Of a stretch of 32,567 nucleotides of DNA, positions 1 through 7,586 are shown in pieces; positions within the stretch are counted from its first letter, which is position 1; every line of letters begins with the position of its first letter. Both the position numbers and the translations under genes were made by a program. The notes beneath the pieces are model-generated. The model worked only from the letters and a program-made list of their open reading frames with translations, was not told the DNA's origin and ran no database searches. The stretch is taken from positions 1 through 32,567 of IMG/VR virus record IMGVR_UViG_3300025314_000342; one strand, given 5' to 3'. The DNA is from a virus.

Positions 1-2
1 AT

Positions 3-68
3 CAACAGTTTGGTATGTTGTTTGATAGAATGGAGAACGTAGGTATTATTAGAGTAGACGCACCATAA
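3..68 (+). CDS. 3' end of an upstream virion gene, probably the major capsid protein (partial)
   Basis: An open frame enters from the left edge and ends with TAA at 66-68. The visible tail reads FDRMENVGIIRVDAP after a few residues. No start is in the window. A strong hairpin follows it and small virion genes come next, which is where the major capsid gene normally lies in tailed phages. The identification as capsid protein therefore rests on position; 21 residues are too few to prove it. Confidence 0.5.
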   Translation, partial: QQFGMLFDRMENVGIIRVDAP

Positions 69-83
69 CATGAGTAAATAATC

Positions 84-116
84 GAGGGAGAGGGGCAACT
101 CTCTCCCTCTTCTCTT
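84..116 (+). terminator. hairpin terminator after the probable capsid gene
   Basis: A perfect 9-bp stem pairs GAGGGAGAG (84-92) with CTCTCCCTC (101-109) around an 8-nt loop and is followed by the pyrimidine-rich TTCTCTT. The T tract is imperfect, so read-through into the endonuclease gene is likely. It sits 15 nt after the stop of the preceding gene. Confidence 0.6.
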
Positions 117-126
117 GGAGAATAAA

Positions 127-585
127 GTGAATGAAGCTTTTGGCTTTTGGTTATCTGGTATTACAGATGGTGAAGGTTGTTTCCTTATTGAACTACAAAA
201 ACCTAACAAACATCAACCACACGTTAAGTATCGTGGTAGTTTTGCAATAGCATTACGTGCCGATGATGTATATATTCTTAATCAAATAAAAGTAACTCTT
301 GGATTTGGGCATGTTTATCCTAAACCACGTTCTGCTAAAGTTAAAAACTCTAAACCACAATTCGTTTATAGAGTTTCTTCTATAGAAAATTGTTGTGAGT
401 TAGTGAACTTATTTGACAAGTACCAATTACAATCAAAGAAACTTAACGATTACAAAGTATGGAAAGAATTTATACTGTATAAGAAACAACACTTCGGCAA
501 TTTTGACAATACAATTGATTATATAAACACACTTGAGACTTTTTACAAACAGTTGAAAACTGTTAGAGAGTTTCCCAAGAGATGA
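127..585 (+). CDS. LAGLIDADG-family homing endonuclease (free-standing)
   Basis: This predicted site-specific DNA endonuclease would promote its own spread by cutting alleles that lack it. The protein is 152 residues from GTG 127, chosen because GGAG (117-120) lies 6 nt upstream; an in-frame TTG at 115 has no ribosome site. Near the N-terminus the motif FGFWLSGITDGEG is a LAGLIDADG helix, with the catalytic acidic residue at D14. Only one clear motif is visible, so the enzyme probably acts as a homodimer. The remainder fits the small single-motif LAGLIDADG fold. It lies between the capsid terminator and the next virion gene, with no intron visible around it. The coding style is more AT-rich than its neighbours, consistent with mobile origin. 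Confidence 0.85.
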   Translation: MNEAFGFWLSGITDGEGCFLIELQKPNKHQPHVKYRGSFAIALRADDVYILNQIKVTLGFGHVYPKPRSAKVKNSKPQFVYRVSSIENCCELVNLFDKYQLQSKKLNDYKVWKEFILYKKQHFGNFDNTIDYINTLETFYKQLKTVREFPKR

Positions 586-623
586 GAGGTTCAAAACTTG
601 GTACGTGTAAAGGAGAAAGAAAT

Positions 624-1118
624 ATGGAGACAAAATTTCCTAAGATTTACAGGAAAGCTATTAAAGGTGCTGTTGGTGGACGTATGTTAACCGATAGGGG
701 CAAGGAAGAAGAGTTCCTTCTTGTTGGTGACCCTGCGAAGGCAGACCCTACTCGAATTACTGTGGAAGTTCCTAATGCTGAGTGCGAAAAGTTTTTCATA
801 AGAAACAACAAACCCGCCCTGGTGAATGGTTACTTGATTGAAATCACAGATGGTGGTGAAGTGTCGTTTGATGAAACTAATGCAGTTAGCGATGGGTATT
901 TGAAAGACTTATTGAAGTTACCTTATACCAAGATGAAAAAGAGAGTAGAAGAGTTCACTTCGCCTGTTCCTGTTAACAGACTGCTCACATTCGCATTAGA
1001 GGATAATAAACCATTCAAGACTGTAGAGTTTTTGAAGGTTTCCTTAGCAAAGTTACAAGGTAAATTTGCACCTTCTGTGGCTGAGTCTGATAACGTAAAA
1101 GTTAAAACTATAGGCTAA
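624..1118 (+). CDS. hypothetical virion-module protein
   Basis: I do not recognise this 164-residue protein. ATG 624 is chosen over an in-frame ATG at 582 because AAGGAG (about 609-614) is well placed. The sequence is soluble and charged, with no membrane segment or Cys cluster. It contains a beta-rich first half (EEFLLVGDP, TRITVEVP, GYLIEITDGG) and a helical second half (LLKLPYTKMKKRVEEF). Its position just downstream of the probable capsid gene suggests a head protein (decoration, head completion or neck). That is inference from gene order only. Confidence 0.6.
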   Translation: METKFPKIYRKAIKGAVGGRMLTDRGKEEEFLLVGDPAKADPTRITVEVPNAECEKFFIRNNKPALVNGYLIEITDGGEVSFDETNAVSDGYLKDLLKLPYTKMKKRVEEFTSPVPVNRLLTFALEDNKPFKTVEFLKVSLAKLQGKFAPSVAESDNVKVKTIG

Positions 1119-1137
1119 ATTAAAGAGGGAGATAGTG

Positions 1138-1650
1138 ATGTCTTCCTCTATCGGAGTGACAGTGGAAACAACTACATTAGCATATTTGCTACCTCAATTG
1201 AGGAGACAACTATCTGACTACACTGTACCCTACACTTTTGATGATACATTGCTATCAGGTCTATTATTGGACTCAGTAAAGGCGTTAGGTCGCAGATGGA
1301 GTAATAGGTATCGTATTGCAACTGTTGATAGTGTGGCAGATTTAGTAGTAAGGAGTGATGATTCTTCCTTATTCGAGTTTTCTGAACCACCTGTAATACA
1401 GTCGCAAGATGAACGTGCCATTGTCTTGCAAGCCTCTATTATGGTAAAGAGTAGCAAGAAATGGAGTGAATCTGGTAGTGCAATGAGTTGGAGAGATGAA
1501 GAGATTTCATACTCTAACATCGAATCAGCACGTCAGAGAAGTTCAACTCTTCAGGACGATATAAGTGAACTAAATGCTATGTTCCCTGTCAAACTTGCTC
1601 GTACAAGAATGGGAAGATTATATGGATGGACACAGGATTGGGATAAATAA
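1138..1650 (+). CDS. putative head-tail connector / head completion protein
   Basis: The protein is 170 residues. ATG 1138 is preferred over the adjacent in-frame GTG 1135 because AGAGGGA (1124-1130) sits 7 nt upstream of the ATG. It begins with a helical segment (LAYLLPQLRRQLSDYTV) and continues LLLDSVKALGRRWSNRY. It ends with a segment (DEEISYSNIESARQRSS followed by LQDDISELNAMF) resembling the C-terminal helices of small phage connector-type proteins. Gene order (after the capsid gene, before the tail terminator) fits a head-tail connector. The family assignment is tentative; another small neck protein is possible. Confidence 0.5.
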   Translation: MSSSIGVTVETTTLAYLLPQLRRQLSDYTVPYTFDDTLLSGLLLDSVKALGRRWSNRYRIATVDSVADLVVRSDDSSLFEFSEPPVIQSQDERAIVLQASIMVKSSKKWSESGSAMSWRDEEISYSNIESARQRSSTLQDDISELNAMFPVKLARTRMGRLYGWTQDWDK

Positions 1651-1677
1651 ATATTAGTTGATTTATATTTGACTGTG

Positions 1678-1709
1678 TTGGCATTGAGTGATTTCTCAAT
1701 CCAATGTTT
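1678..1709 (+). terminator. possible weak terminator hairpin
   Basis: TTGG (1678-1681) plus ATTGAG (1683-1688) pairs with CTCAAT (1695-1700) plus CCAA (1701-1704), with a single bulged C and a 6-nt loop. TGTTTTATT follows. It lies in the 91-nt gap before the metallophosphoesterase gene. The stem is AT-rich, so termination would be partial at best. Confidence 0.4.
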
Positions 1710-1741
1710 TATTAAACTTTTTGGATTAAAAGGAGAGGACT

Positions 1742-2452
1742 GTGGAACAAGATAAAAAGGAAAGGCTGGTTCTGAAGATAATTCAGATTTCGGACTTACA
1801 CATAACAAAACATAGAGATTTACTTGCACCAATGATTTCTGCCATAAACAACGAACCAGTTGATTTGGTGGTGGTGACTGGTGATGTAGTCCATGAGAGT
1901 ACCAAAGAACTACTACAGATAGCTCGTAACGATTTGAATCAGATACGACACAAGGTAGTTGTAATACCTGGTGACTACGACAAAGGTGAATTGTGGAATG
2001 AATACTTTGGTAAATCTCGTCTTAACTCAATCAACCTTAATGGTTATTGTCTTGATTTTGTTGATACTTCATTTATGAGGCATAGGTTCTTTGATGGATG
2101 GAGTGATGTAATTAAGACAGAAGACCCCGAACAGTATGCGTGGTTGAAAGAGCAACTGAAGATTGACAAGTATCACATCATCTTTTCTCATCACCCATTT
2201 TGGGTGACACCAAAGAAAGAGGGTGACGAGTTCTTGACGGACAATGTAAGAGCACTTTATTCAGGTCACTTGCACGAACCAAGTAAGGTGTATTTCAAGT
2301 ATGATAAACCAAGGAGACATTTCCCTAACGGTTACATGCTTACTCCACTTAAATTTCACGGAAATTCGTGCTATGTGGTTATCTTGGTAAAAGATAACGA
2401 TGAAATAGTAAACATACCTAGAGTTGTAACACCAAAAAGAACAGCGTGGTAA
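1742..2452 (+). CDS. calcineurin-like metallophosphoesterase
   Basis: This is a predicted two-metal phosphoesterase of 236 residues from GTG 1742, with AGGAG 9-10 nt upstream. The family motifs appear in order: D18-L19-H20 (ISDLHIT), G-D48 (VVVTGDVVHES), PGDYD around D78, S149-H150-H151-P, and G175-H176-L177-H178. The third motif is normally G-N-H/D, but here it is G-D-Y-D. The Asn that binds metal and substrate is replaced by Asp, which may alter activity. The substrate cannot be read from sequence (phosphodiester, nucleotide or phosphoprotein are all possible). It lies inside the head-gene block, an unusual site for an enzyme, and its last 7 nt overlap the next gene. Confidence 0.85.
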   Translation: MEQDKKERLVLKIIQISDLHITKHRDLLAPMISAINNEPVDLVVVTGDVVHESTKELLQIARNDLNQIRHKVVVIPGDYDKGELWNEYFGKSRLNSINLNGYCLDFVDTSFMRHRFFDGWSDVIKTEDPEQYAWLKEQLKIDKYHIIFSHHPFWVTPKKEGDEFLTDNVRALYSGHLHEPSKVYFKYDKPRRHFPNGYMLTPLKFHGNSCYVVILVKDNDEIVNIPRVVTPKRTAW

Positions 2453-3027
2453 AGGTATTGAAGAACAAGATTGAAGTAGTCTGTCAAGTGTGCGGTAAGC
2501 ATAAATTAGTTTACGATAACCCTAACCAATCGTTTAAGTATTGTTCTAGTAGGTGTTATCAAAAGGCACGTGGTGCTGTCAAAGGTGGAATGGTTGAAAT
2601 TACGTGCAAACATTGTGGTAATAAGAAACTTGTTCCACATAAAGAAGTTATAAGAGGACAACACCAGTATTGTAGTAAACATTGTGCGGCAATTGAACTG
2701 GAACAAATTCCACCACAAGGACATAATCATACTTGTTACTATAGGGGATTTAATTTTAGGTCAAAGGGTGAGGCTAGATTTGTTGAACTTTGTGACTTGT
2801 TGCACCTAGATTGGAAGTATGAACCAGAACATTTCAAATTATCAGACAGTATCTATATCCCTGATTTTTACTTACCTAAATTTGATAGGTGGGTAGAAAT
2901 AAAATGTAGGATAAACGATAAACAAGAAAAAACTGAAGAGTTCTCAACAACTCATAGTCTTGATATTTTATTTGCTAAAGATTTAGATAAATTAAGGAGA
3001 GGATTGGATTATGGATGGAAAAATTAA
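2446..3027 (+). CDS. PD-(D/E)XK endonuclease with N-terminal zinc fingers, probable homing endonuclease
   Basis: The protein is 193 residues if GTG 2446 is used; TTG 2458 is an alternative start. The N-terminal third has two Cys4-type fingers (CQVCGKH then YCSSRC; CKHCGNK then YCSKHC), probably DNA-binding. The C-terminal half is a PD-(D/E)XK core: E109 in SKGEARF, D140 in IPDFYLP, and E151-I152-K153. Spacing and context (YEPE before PDFYLP) match small phage nucleases of this fold. It overlaps the end of the phosphoesterase gene by 7 nt and the start of the glycosyltransferase gene by 17 nt, so it is embedded in the late operon. Homing activity is inferred from this context and from the other homing-type genes nearby. 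Confidence 0.75.
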   Translation: MVKVLKNKIEVVCQVCGKHKLVYDNPNQSFKYCSSRCYQKARGAVKGGMVEITCKHCGNKKLVPHKEVIRGQHQYCSKHCAAIELEQIPPQGHNHTCYYRGFNFRSKGEARFVELCDLLHLDWKYEPEHFKLSDSIYIPDFYLPKFDRWVEIKCRINDKQEKTEEFSTTHSLDILFAKDLDKLRRGLDYGWKN

Positions 3028-4312
3028 ATTGCTTTGGGTGGGCGATAGCCCCGCATCTAGCACTGGCTTTGGTCGTGTTTCTCAAGCAACGTTAGAGAAT
3101 TTGTACCAGACAGGTAAGTACGAGATTTCGGTATTAGGAATCAATCACACAATCGGTGACCCTCACCGTTATGAGGGTATGTTCAGAATTTATCCATCAC
3201 GTTCAAAGGGTGATGTGTATGGATTTAACAGGGTTGAGGAAGTAATCACCAAGGAGAGACCAGATGTCATTCTCATAAATAATGACTTGTGGATTGTTGG
3301 TGAATACGTTAAACTCATTCCAAAGGATAATAGGATTGTAACCTATTCCCCAGTTGACGCATTACCAGTTCAGGATGCTTGGTTAAAACCAATAGAAAAG
3401 GTTGGTGCTAAAGTTGTAGTATATACTGAGTTTGCAAAAGCTGGTGTATTAAAAGCTAAGAATATTGATAGCATCGAGATTATTGGTCATGGTGTGGATA
3501 CTGATGAGTTCTATCCTGTAGAGGATGCTCGTAAGTTCCTAGCCAATATACCACAAGATGCTTTTGTTATTCAGAACGTCAACAGAAACCAACCAAGAAA
3601 AAGACTTGACTTGTTCCTCAAAGCAATGCAGTTATTCTTGAGTCGTCTTCCAGAAAGCGATAGAAAGAATGTATTGTTCTACTATCATGGCACGATGAGA
3701 GATGTTGGTTGGAACTTGGTTGCACTAGCTCAGAGATGGGGTATTGACGATAGATTCTTGATTACAGACCAGCGTAATATGAACCCTGCACAGGGTGTCA
3801 CGTTACCGATGCTTAACAAAATCTATAATTGTGCTGATGTTCATGTTCTTACTTCTATGGGTGAAGGATTCGGATTGAGTCCGTTTGAGAGTGCGGCATG
3901 TGGGGTTGCTCAGGTCGTACCTGACCACTCTGCTTGTAGTGAATTATGGAATGGCATAGCACCACTGATTAAAATCAAGGATTGGGAAGTTCTCACTGGT
4001 GGAATTAACACTGAGGGTGGTGTTATAGACATAGAGCATTTGGCTGATATTCTTAATGACCTTTATTTTCATCGTGAAAAGGTAAAAGAACTTGGCAAGA
4101 AAGCCTATGAGTTTGCTAGTCAGGAAAGATTCTCTTGGAGTTATGTGGCTCACCAGTTCGATAATGTACTTAATACGGTACTAAGTTCCGATAGTTATCT
4201 GTCAAAGAAATACATTGAGGAAGATAAACCTCAGACGATTGAAGAAGAAAAAGTACCTGTAGCGGGTGAAGCTAAACATGACAATAACATTTCCGCAGAC
4301 GAAAGCAACTAA
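3011..4312 (+). CDS. GT4-family glycosyltransferase
   Basis: This retaining nucleotide-sugar glycosyltransferase has a GT-B fold and 433 residues. The N-terminal half begins KLLWVGDSPASSTGFGRVS, a glycine-rich acceptor-side loop. The hinge contains IIGHGVDTDEFYP near residue 158, followed by NRNQPRKRLDLFLKA, the usual start of the donor domain. The donor site shows the EX7E motif, with E285 and E293 in GEGFGLSPFESAACG. The C-terminus, after about residue 395, is a Glu/Lys-rich tail. ATG 3011 follows AGGAGAGGA. Its place among capsid and neck genes suggests it modifies a virion protein or a host surface glycan, but DNA modification cannot be excluded. The donor sugar is unknown. Confidence 0.9.
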   Translation: MDGKIKLLWVGDSPASSTGFGRVSQATLENLYQTGKYEISVLGINHTIGDPHRYEGMFRIYPSRSKGDVYGFNRVEEVITKERPDVILINNDLWIVGEYVKLIPKDNRIVTYSPVDALPVQDAWLKPIEKVGAKVVVYTEFAKAGVLKAKNIDSIEIIGHGVDTDEFYPVEDARKFLANIPQDAFVIQNVNRNQPRKRLDLFLKAMQLFLSRLPESDRKNVLFYYHGTMRDVGWNLVALAQRWGIDDRFLITDQRNMNPAQGVTLPMLNKIYNCADVHVLTSMGEGFGLSPFESAACGVAQVVPDHSACSELWNGIAPLIKIKDWEVLTGGINTEGGVIDIEHLADILNDLYFHREKVKELGKKAYEFASQERFSWSYVAHQFDNVLNTVLSSDSYLSKKYIEEDKPQTIEEEKVPVAGEAKHDNNISADESN

Positions 4313-4730
4313 AGATGCTATAAGAGACGCAATTGGACAAGTTGTCACCTTTGTTTTAGAGGGTGTGGCAACTCCTTGTCCTGTGTGTAGTGGTCTAGAC
4401 CAATATGACCCAGTAAATGAGTCTAGTCTTAATTCATTCTGCACGACTTGTTCTGGATTGTACTGGATAGTTGCAGATGTTTCTTCAGGTATCGTGGCAC
4501 ACGTTAGATGGAGAACTGCTGACCAACCTAACATGGACGTTGGTGGGGAGACTATGGAAGGTGATGTTTCAATCACAATAAGTATAGATGACCTATCAAA
4601 TGCTAACATAGTAAAGATAAAGCACATAGTTGCGGACTCTAGAAAAGTTCAAGTGTATCGTACTATATATAGAGGTGTTCCCACCAGAGATAGAGTGAGG
4701 TTTATATGCAAGGAATGGGGAAAGGAATAG
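4278..4730 (+). CDS. small zinc-binding head-tail protein (head-closure candidate)
   Basis: The protein is 150 residues from ATG 4278; an in-frame GTG at 4266 is less likely because the GGGTGAAG site fits the ATG. A Cys4 cluster (ATPCPVCSG and, about 20 residues later, FCTTCSG) predicts a structural zinc ribbon flanked by beta-rich sequence (VTFVLEGVA, VSITISIDD). Small Zn-ribbon proteins of this layout occur among neck and head-closure proteins of tailed phages. Here the assignment rests on that pattern and on gene order. The start lies inside the end of the glycosyltransferase gene. Confidence 0.5.
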   Translation: MTITFPQTKATKDAIRDAIGQVVTFVLEGVATPCPVCSGLDQYDPVNESSLNSFCTTCSGLYWIVADVSSGIVAHVRWRTADQPNMDVGGETMEGDVSITISIDDLSNANIVKIKHIVADSRKVQVYRTIYRGVPTRDRVRFICKEWGKE

Positions 4731-5381
4731 ATGCCTAATGTTGGGGACATAAAACGTGGTGATAAGTCCCAACTATATGTTTATCACGCTTGTATTGATT
4801 GTAGCAAGGAACGTTGGGTACAGTATGTAAAAAGTAATGCAGTACACCTCAAATGTGCTTCTTGTTCCAAGATAGGTAGAGTTCAGTCGGAAGAAACTAA
4901 ATTGAAGCGGGCAATTAGTAATACAGGTAAAAAGAGAACTGTTGAAACAAGAAGTAAAATTAGTTGTGCTGTTATGGGGTTAAAACGAACACCAGAATAT
5001 GTTCAGTGGTGGATGGATAATGTTAAGTCTAGACAGGGTGTGGGCGATAAATCTCCCCATTGGAAAGGTGGTAGGACACCATTGTGTCAAATGATAAGGA
5101 CTTCTAAAAAGTATGACAGATGGAGAACAGATGTCTTTAACAGAGACAACTTTACATGCGTAAAGTGTGGATATAAAGGAAACAGATTACACGCACACCA
5201 TAAGAAGGCGTTTGCTGTGATATTGGATAACAATAATATTACTACATATGATGAGGCAATGATGTGCGAAGAATTATGGGACGTGAGTAATGGACAAACT
5301 CTTTGTTCAGATGTTTGTCACGACCACGAGCATGGAGGAAAGGTATCAGGATGGAAACGAAGAATGATTTCGCAGGTTTGA
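4731..5381 (+). CDS. HNH homing endonuclease with NUMOD3 DNA-binding motif
   Basis: The protein is 216 residues and starts on the base after the preceding stop, with AAAGGA just upstream. Its order is an N-terminal Cys4 ribbon (ACIDCSK, CASCSK), a NUMOD3-type DNA-binding repeat (SEETKLKRAISNTGKKRT then VETRSKISCAVMGLKRTPE), and a C-terminal HNH nuclease domain. The HNH core reads FTCVKCGYKGNRLHAHHKKAF, with the second half in SNGQTLCSDVCHDHEH. The HH pair and the CxxC / CxxxC metal ligands look intact. This architecture is typical of phage homing endonucleases. Its 3' end overlaps the start of the next small gene by 31 nt, which suggests that the insertion was accommodated without breaking that gene. 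Confidence 0.88.
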   Translation: MPNVGDIKRGDKSQLYVYHACIDCSKERWVQYVKSNAVHLKCASCSKIGRVQSEETKLKRAISNTGKKRTVETRSKISCAVMGLKRTPEYVQWWMDNVKSRQGVGDKSPHWKGGRTPLCQMIRTSKKYDRWRTDVFNRDNFTCVKCGYKGNRLHAHHKKAFAVILDNNNITTYDEAMMCEELWDVSNGQTLCSDVCHDHEHGGKVSGWKRRMISQV

Positions 5382-5581
5382 CGGAGCTAGAGATAGTTCG
5401 TCTGATTCAGAAGAAAAAGAAGAGATATTGTGCAATCGCACTAAACGATATTGAAGAAGAGATAAACGACCCTGAATTGTTCAAGAAGATAAGGAAGATT
5501 TTCCTTGATAACATGAATAGTTTTACTAGGAGTATGTTCACGGTAGTGGGCATTCAGGTAGAGGGTATCGAGGAAGAGTAG
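5351..5581 (+). CDS. small hypothetical protein, virion module
   Basis: The protein is 76 residues, acidic and helical (IEEEINDPELFKKIRKIF). ATG 5351 is chosen because a longer in-frame start at 5303 would extend deep into the HNH gene without support; GGAGG lies at 5334-5338. I do not recognise the family. It lies between two HNH genes and probably belongs to the original head-neck gene set. TAG at 5579-5581 overlaps the GTG of the next gene (TAGTG). Confidence 0.6.
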   Translation: METKNDFAGLTELEIVRLIQKKKKRYCAIALNDIEEEINDPELFKKIRKIFLDNMNSFTRSMFTVVGIQVEGIEEE

Positions 5582-6060
5582 TGGAACAGTTTACCAAGAC
5601 TTGCACCAAATGTGGTCAAGCAAAAACTGTTGACTTGTTTTGCAAAGACAACACCAAGAAGGACAAATTAGCGTGTTGGTGTAAAGAATGTCAATCTACT
5701 AGAGCAAAGACTTGGTGGGGTACTCATAGAGAGTTTATTTTACCAGGACTTAGGTTGAATTCTCCAATTAAAAGACTGGAACAAAAAACACGAGTCTTAC
5801 TTCACTACGGTAATGGTAACTTAGCGTGTACTAATTGTGGTGAAACCGATATTAGGTGCTTGTCTATTGACCATGTAGATAATAATGGTGGTATGCATAG
5901 GAAGGACTCTACTATTGCTAGTTCCAATATGTATTATTGGTTGGAGAAAAATAATTACCCCGAAGGATACCGAACTTTGTGCATGAACTGCCAATTTAAG
6001 AAGTCTTTTCAGGTTAATGGTTACGGAGCAAAGTATGTGGGGTCCGAAGTTTACACATAA
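5581..6060 (+). CDS. HNH endonuclease
   Basis: The protein is 159 residues from GTG 5581, with one base shared with the preceding stop. The N-terminal Cys4 ribbon (CTKCGQA, CWCKEC) is followed by a phage-type HNH domain: ACTNCGETDIRCLSIDHVDNN, then YYWLEKNNYPEGYRTLCMNC. The D-H pair in SIDHVDNN and the CxxC pairs are intact. The YPEGYRTLCMNC ending is characteristic of phage HNH enzymes. It overlaps the next gene by 26 nt. A role in homing is inferred from family and context; other HNH roles in phages (packaging-associated nuclease) are less likely at this position. Confidence 0.85.
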   Translation: MEQFTKTCTKCGQAKTVDLFCKDNTKKDKLACWCKECQSTRAKTWWGTHREFILPGLRLNSPIKRLEQKTRVLLHYGNGNLACTNCGETDIRCLSIDHVDNNGGMHRKDSTIASSNMYYWLEKNNYPEGYRTLCMNCQFKKSFQVNGYGAKYVGSEVYT

Positions 6061-6898
6061 TATATCACTTTTCTATCCACAGGCAATACTAAACTACTTC
6101 GGCATAACTGCTGAGAATCCAGCATATCCCGATTTGATAGTTAGAGTTACTGTAGTTATAGAAGATGTGGTTTTGGAAACTGCGAAGGAACTTAACGACC
6201 TATTAAAAGCGGAATTCCACAAAGACCTTTTGGATATAGAGGAATATGCAATCCTTGGTGGCTATTCATTAGCACTGGAAACAGCACTATCCTCCCCAGT
6301 ACACGTAGGTGTAGTATGGGGTCCAAAATTGGTTCAAGCTAAGTTTGTAGATACTGATGCGTTGGGTGGATTACCAGAGTTGCAGGAAGTGCAACACGAA
6401 GCCTATCCTCAAGGTACAGGAAATCTTGGTGCATGGGTATCATTATACAGAAGATGGTTGGATGGAACTGATAGTAGTATCGGTGATACACTACAAGAAC
6501 GTATAAGCATAATGCTAGGAAGGGGAATTGCTCCGTTTGCAGAGTTAATCGAAACAGGCAATGAAATGTACCCCGCTTATCCTCATCATGCTGGTAAACA
6601 TACTCTAGAAGGATTTATACCAACCTATAGAAGATTGATGCGTAACGCATACCAGAAGGTTATAGCACTTGTAGAACCAATGATTTTGAATGTTCTTCCA
6701 AAAACATTACAACCCGAATCTGTCGTGGTTGATGAGGTGTCTAAGGCTGGATTCAGTTGGAAGTCAAGGACAGGACAAGAGATATTCTTGTTACCTAAGT
6801 CATTGAAAATGGATAGTCACAATCGTCTTGTTGGTTCTGGTTATATACTATCTAAGGGTCAAATAATAAAAAGTTGGTACGGATGGTTACCTAAATGA
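6035..6898 (+). CDS. hypothetical neck / virion structural protein
   Basis: The protein is 287 residues from ATG 6035, supported by GGAG at 6025-6028; an in-frame ATG at 6017 has a poorer site. Features include an acidic helical N-terminus (IEDVVLETAKELNDLL), a Gly/Tyr-rich middle (HEAYPQGTGNLGAWVSLYRRWLDG is the longest recognisable stretch, seen here as consecutive short motifs), and a beta-rich C-terminus ending WYGWLPK. No known domain is recognised. Position between the head-closure candidate and the tail terminator suggests a neck component. The stop TGA overlaps the next ATG (ATGA at 6895-6898), implying translational coupling. Confidence 0.55.
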   Translation: MWGPKFTHNISLFYPQAILNYFGITAENPAYPDLIVRVTVVIEDVVLETAKELNDLLKAEFHKDLLDIEEYAILGGYSLALETALSSPVHVGVVWGPKLVQAKFVDTDALGGLPELQEVQHEAYPQGTGNLGAWVSLYRRWLDGTDSSIGDTLQERISIMLGRGIAPFAELIETGNEMYPAYPHHAGKHTLEGFIPTYRRLMRNAYQKVIALVEPMILNVLPKTLQPESVVVDEVSKAGFSWKSRTGQEIFLLPKSLKMDSHNRLVGSGYILSKGQIIKSWYGWLPK

Positions 6899-7404
6899 CA
6901 GCAACAGGAAAATTCAGGAACGAAGATTTAAGTGTCTATTTCTTCATTAAGGGTATTGACATAGGTGGTGGTAAGACGTTAGGTGACATTGCTACTATCG
7001 TTGATGGTTATCCTTATAACGAAATAGAACAAAGCACATTGGTATTACCCACCATATCGGTTGAAGTTAGGTTAACCACTGATGAAGAAGCTGGTGAATT
7101 GGGTGCTAGTTGGTTCAGACGTAGTTGGGCGGTGGATGTGTTTGCTAACAACGATACTCAAAGAGACGACTTCTCAGACAAGATATTCCAATCAATAGAC
7201 AGTTCAATACCGATTAAAGATTACTCTGTAGGTTTCAGAAAGGAAACTGGCAAAAGTCTTCTTGGTACTGATTTGAGAATCATAGAGTATATGACACCTA
7301 GTAACAGAAATATCAGACCAACCTACGCTTTCAACCTATATGCAAAGATTAAATATTGGAGAACGACCATCTCATTCGAGACGGTCTCAACTCAAGCGAG
7401 TTAG
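6895..7404 (+). CDS. putative tail terminator / tail completion protein
   Basis: The protein is 169 residues. The pattern LPTISVEVRL, then SWFRRSWAVDVFANNDTQRD, then FSDKIFQSIDSSIPIKDY is typical of tail-completion proteins: a beta-strand pair followed by an amphipathic helix. These form the ring that stops tail-tube growth and joins tail to head. It is translationally coupled to the preceding gene and is the last gene before the tail tube, as expected. A 9-position stem with one mismatch (7365-7373 with 7378-7386) lies near its 3' end. Confidence 0.6.
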   Translation: MTATGKFRNEDLSVYFFIKGIDIGGGKTLGDIATIVDGYPYNEIEQSTLVLPTISVEVRLTTDEEAGELGASWFRRSWAVDVFANNDTQRDDFSDKIFQSIDSSIPIKDYSVGFRKETGKSLLGTDLRIIEYMTPSNRNIRPTYAFNLYAKIKYWRTTISFETVSTQAS

Positions 7405-7586
7405 GTAAGGATAGGAAAAGGGTGTGGTGGGATTACAAGGTAGGATAGGATTATAAAAATAAATGGAAAAATAACTCTCTCGGTTTGGGCGAATGAGATA
7501 TTCGGATTGATAAAAAGGAAAGGTTTGCTCGTGGATTAAATAAGGGCAATTGGTAAACAAGGTTTTAGAGAGAGAAAGAGGAAAAA
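7405..7586 (+). other. non-coding leader before the tail-tube gene
   Basis: These 182 nt lack any convincing reading frame in an otherwise gap-free operon. Small hairpins occur (7389-7402 at the previous stop; 7490-7504), and there is a purine-rich stretch up to the ribosome site AGAGG (7577-7582). I see no consensus promoter. It may be a late promoter of non-sigma-70 type or an mRNA-stabilising leader for the abundant tube protein; this is inference. Confidence 0.4.

Noticed and set aside
503-527. TTGACA with TATAAA inside the first endonuclease gene
   Set aside because: The spacer is 13 nt, too short for a sigma-70 promoter, and it lies within coding sequence.
4202-4627. 141-codon open frame on the minus strand
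   Set aside because: It is antisense to the glycosyltransferase end and the zinc-ribbon gene, and low-complexity hydrophobic in part; no support for expression.
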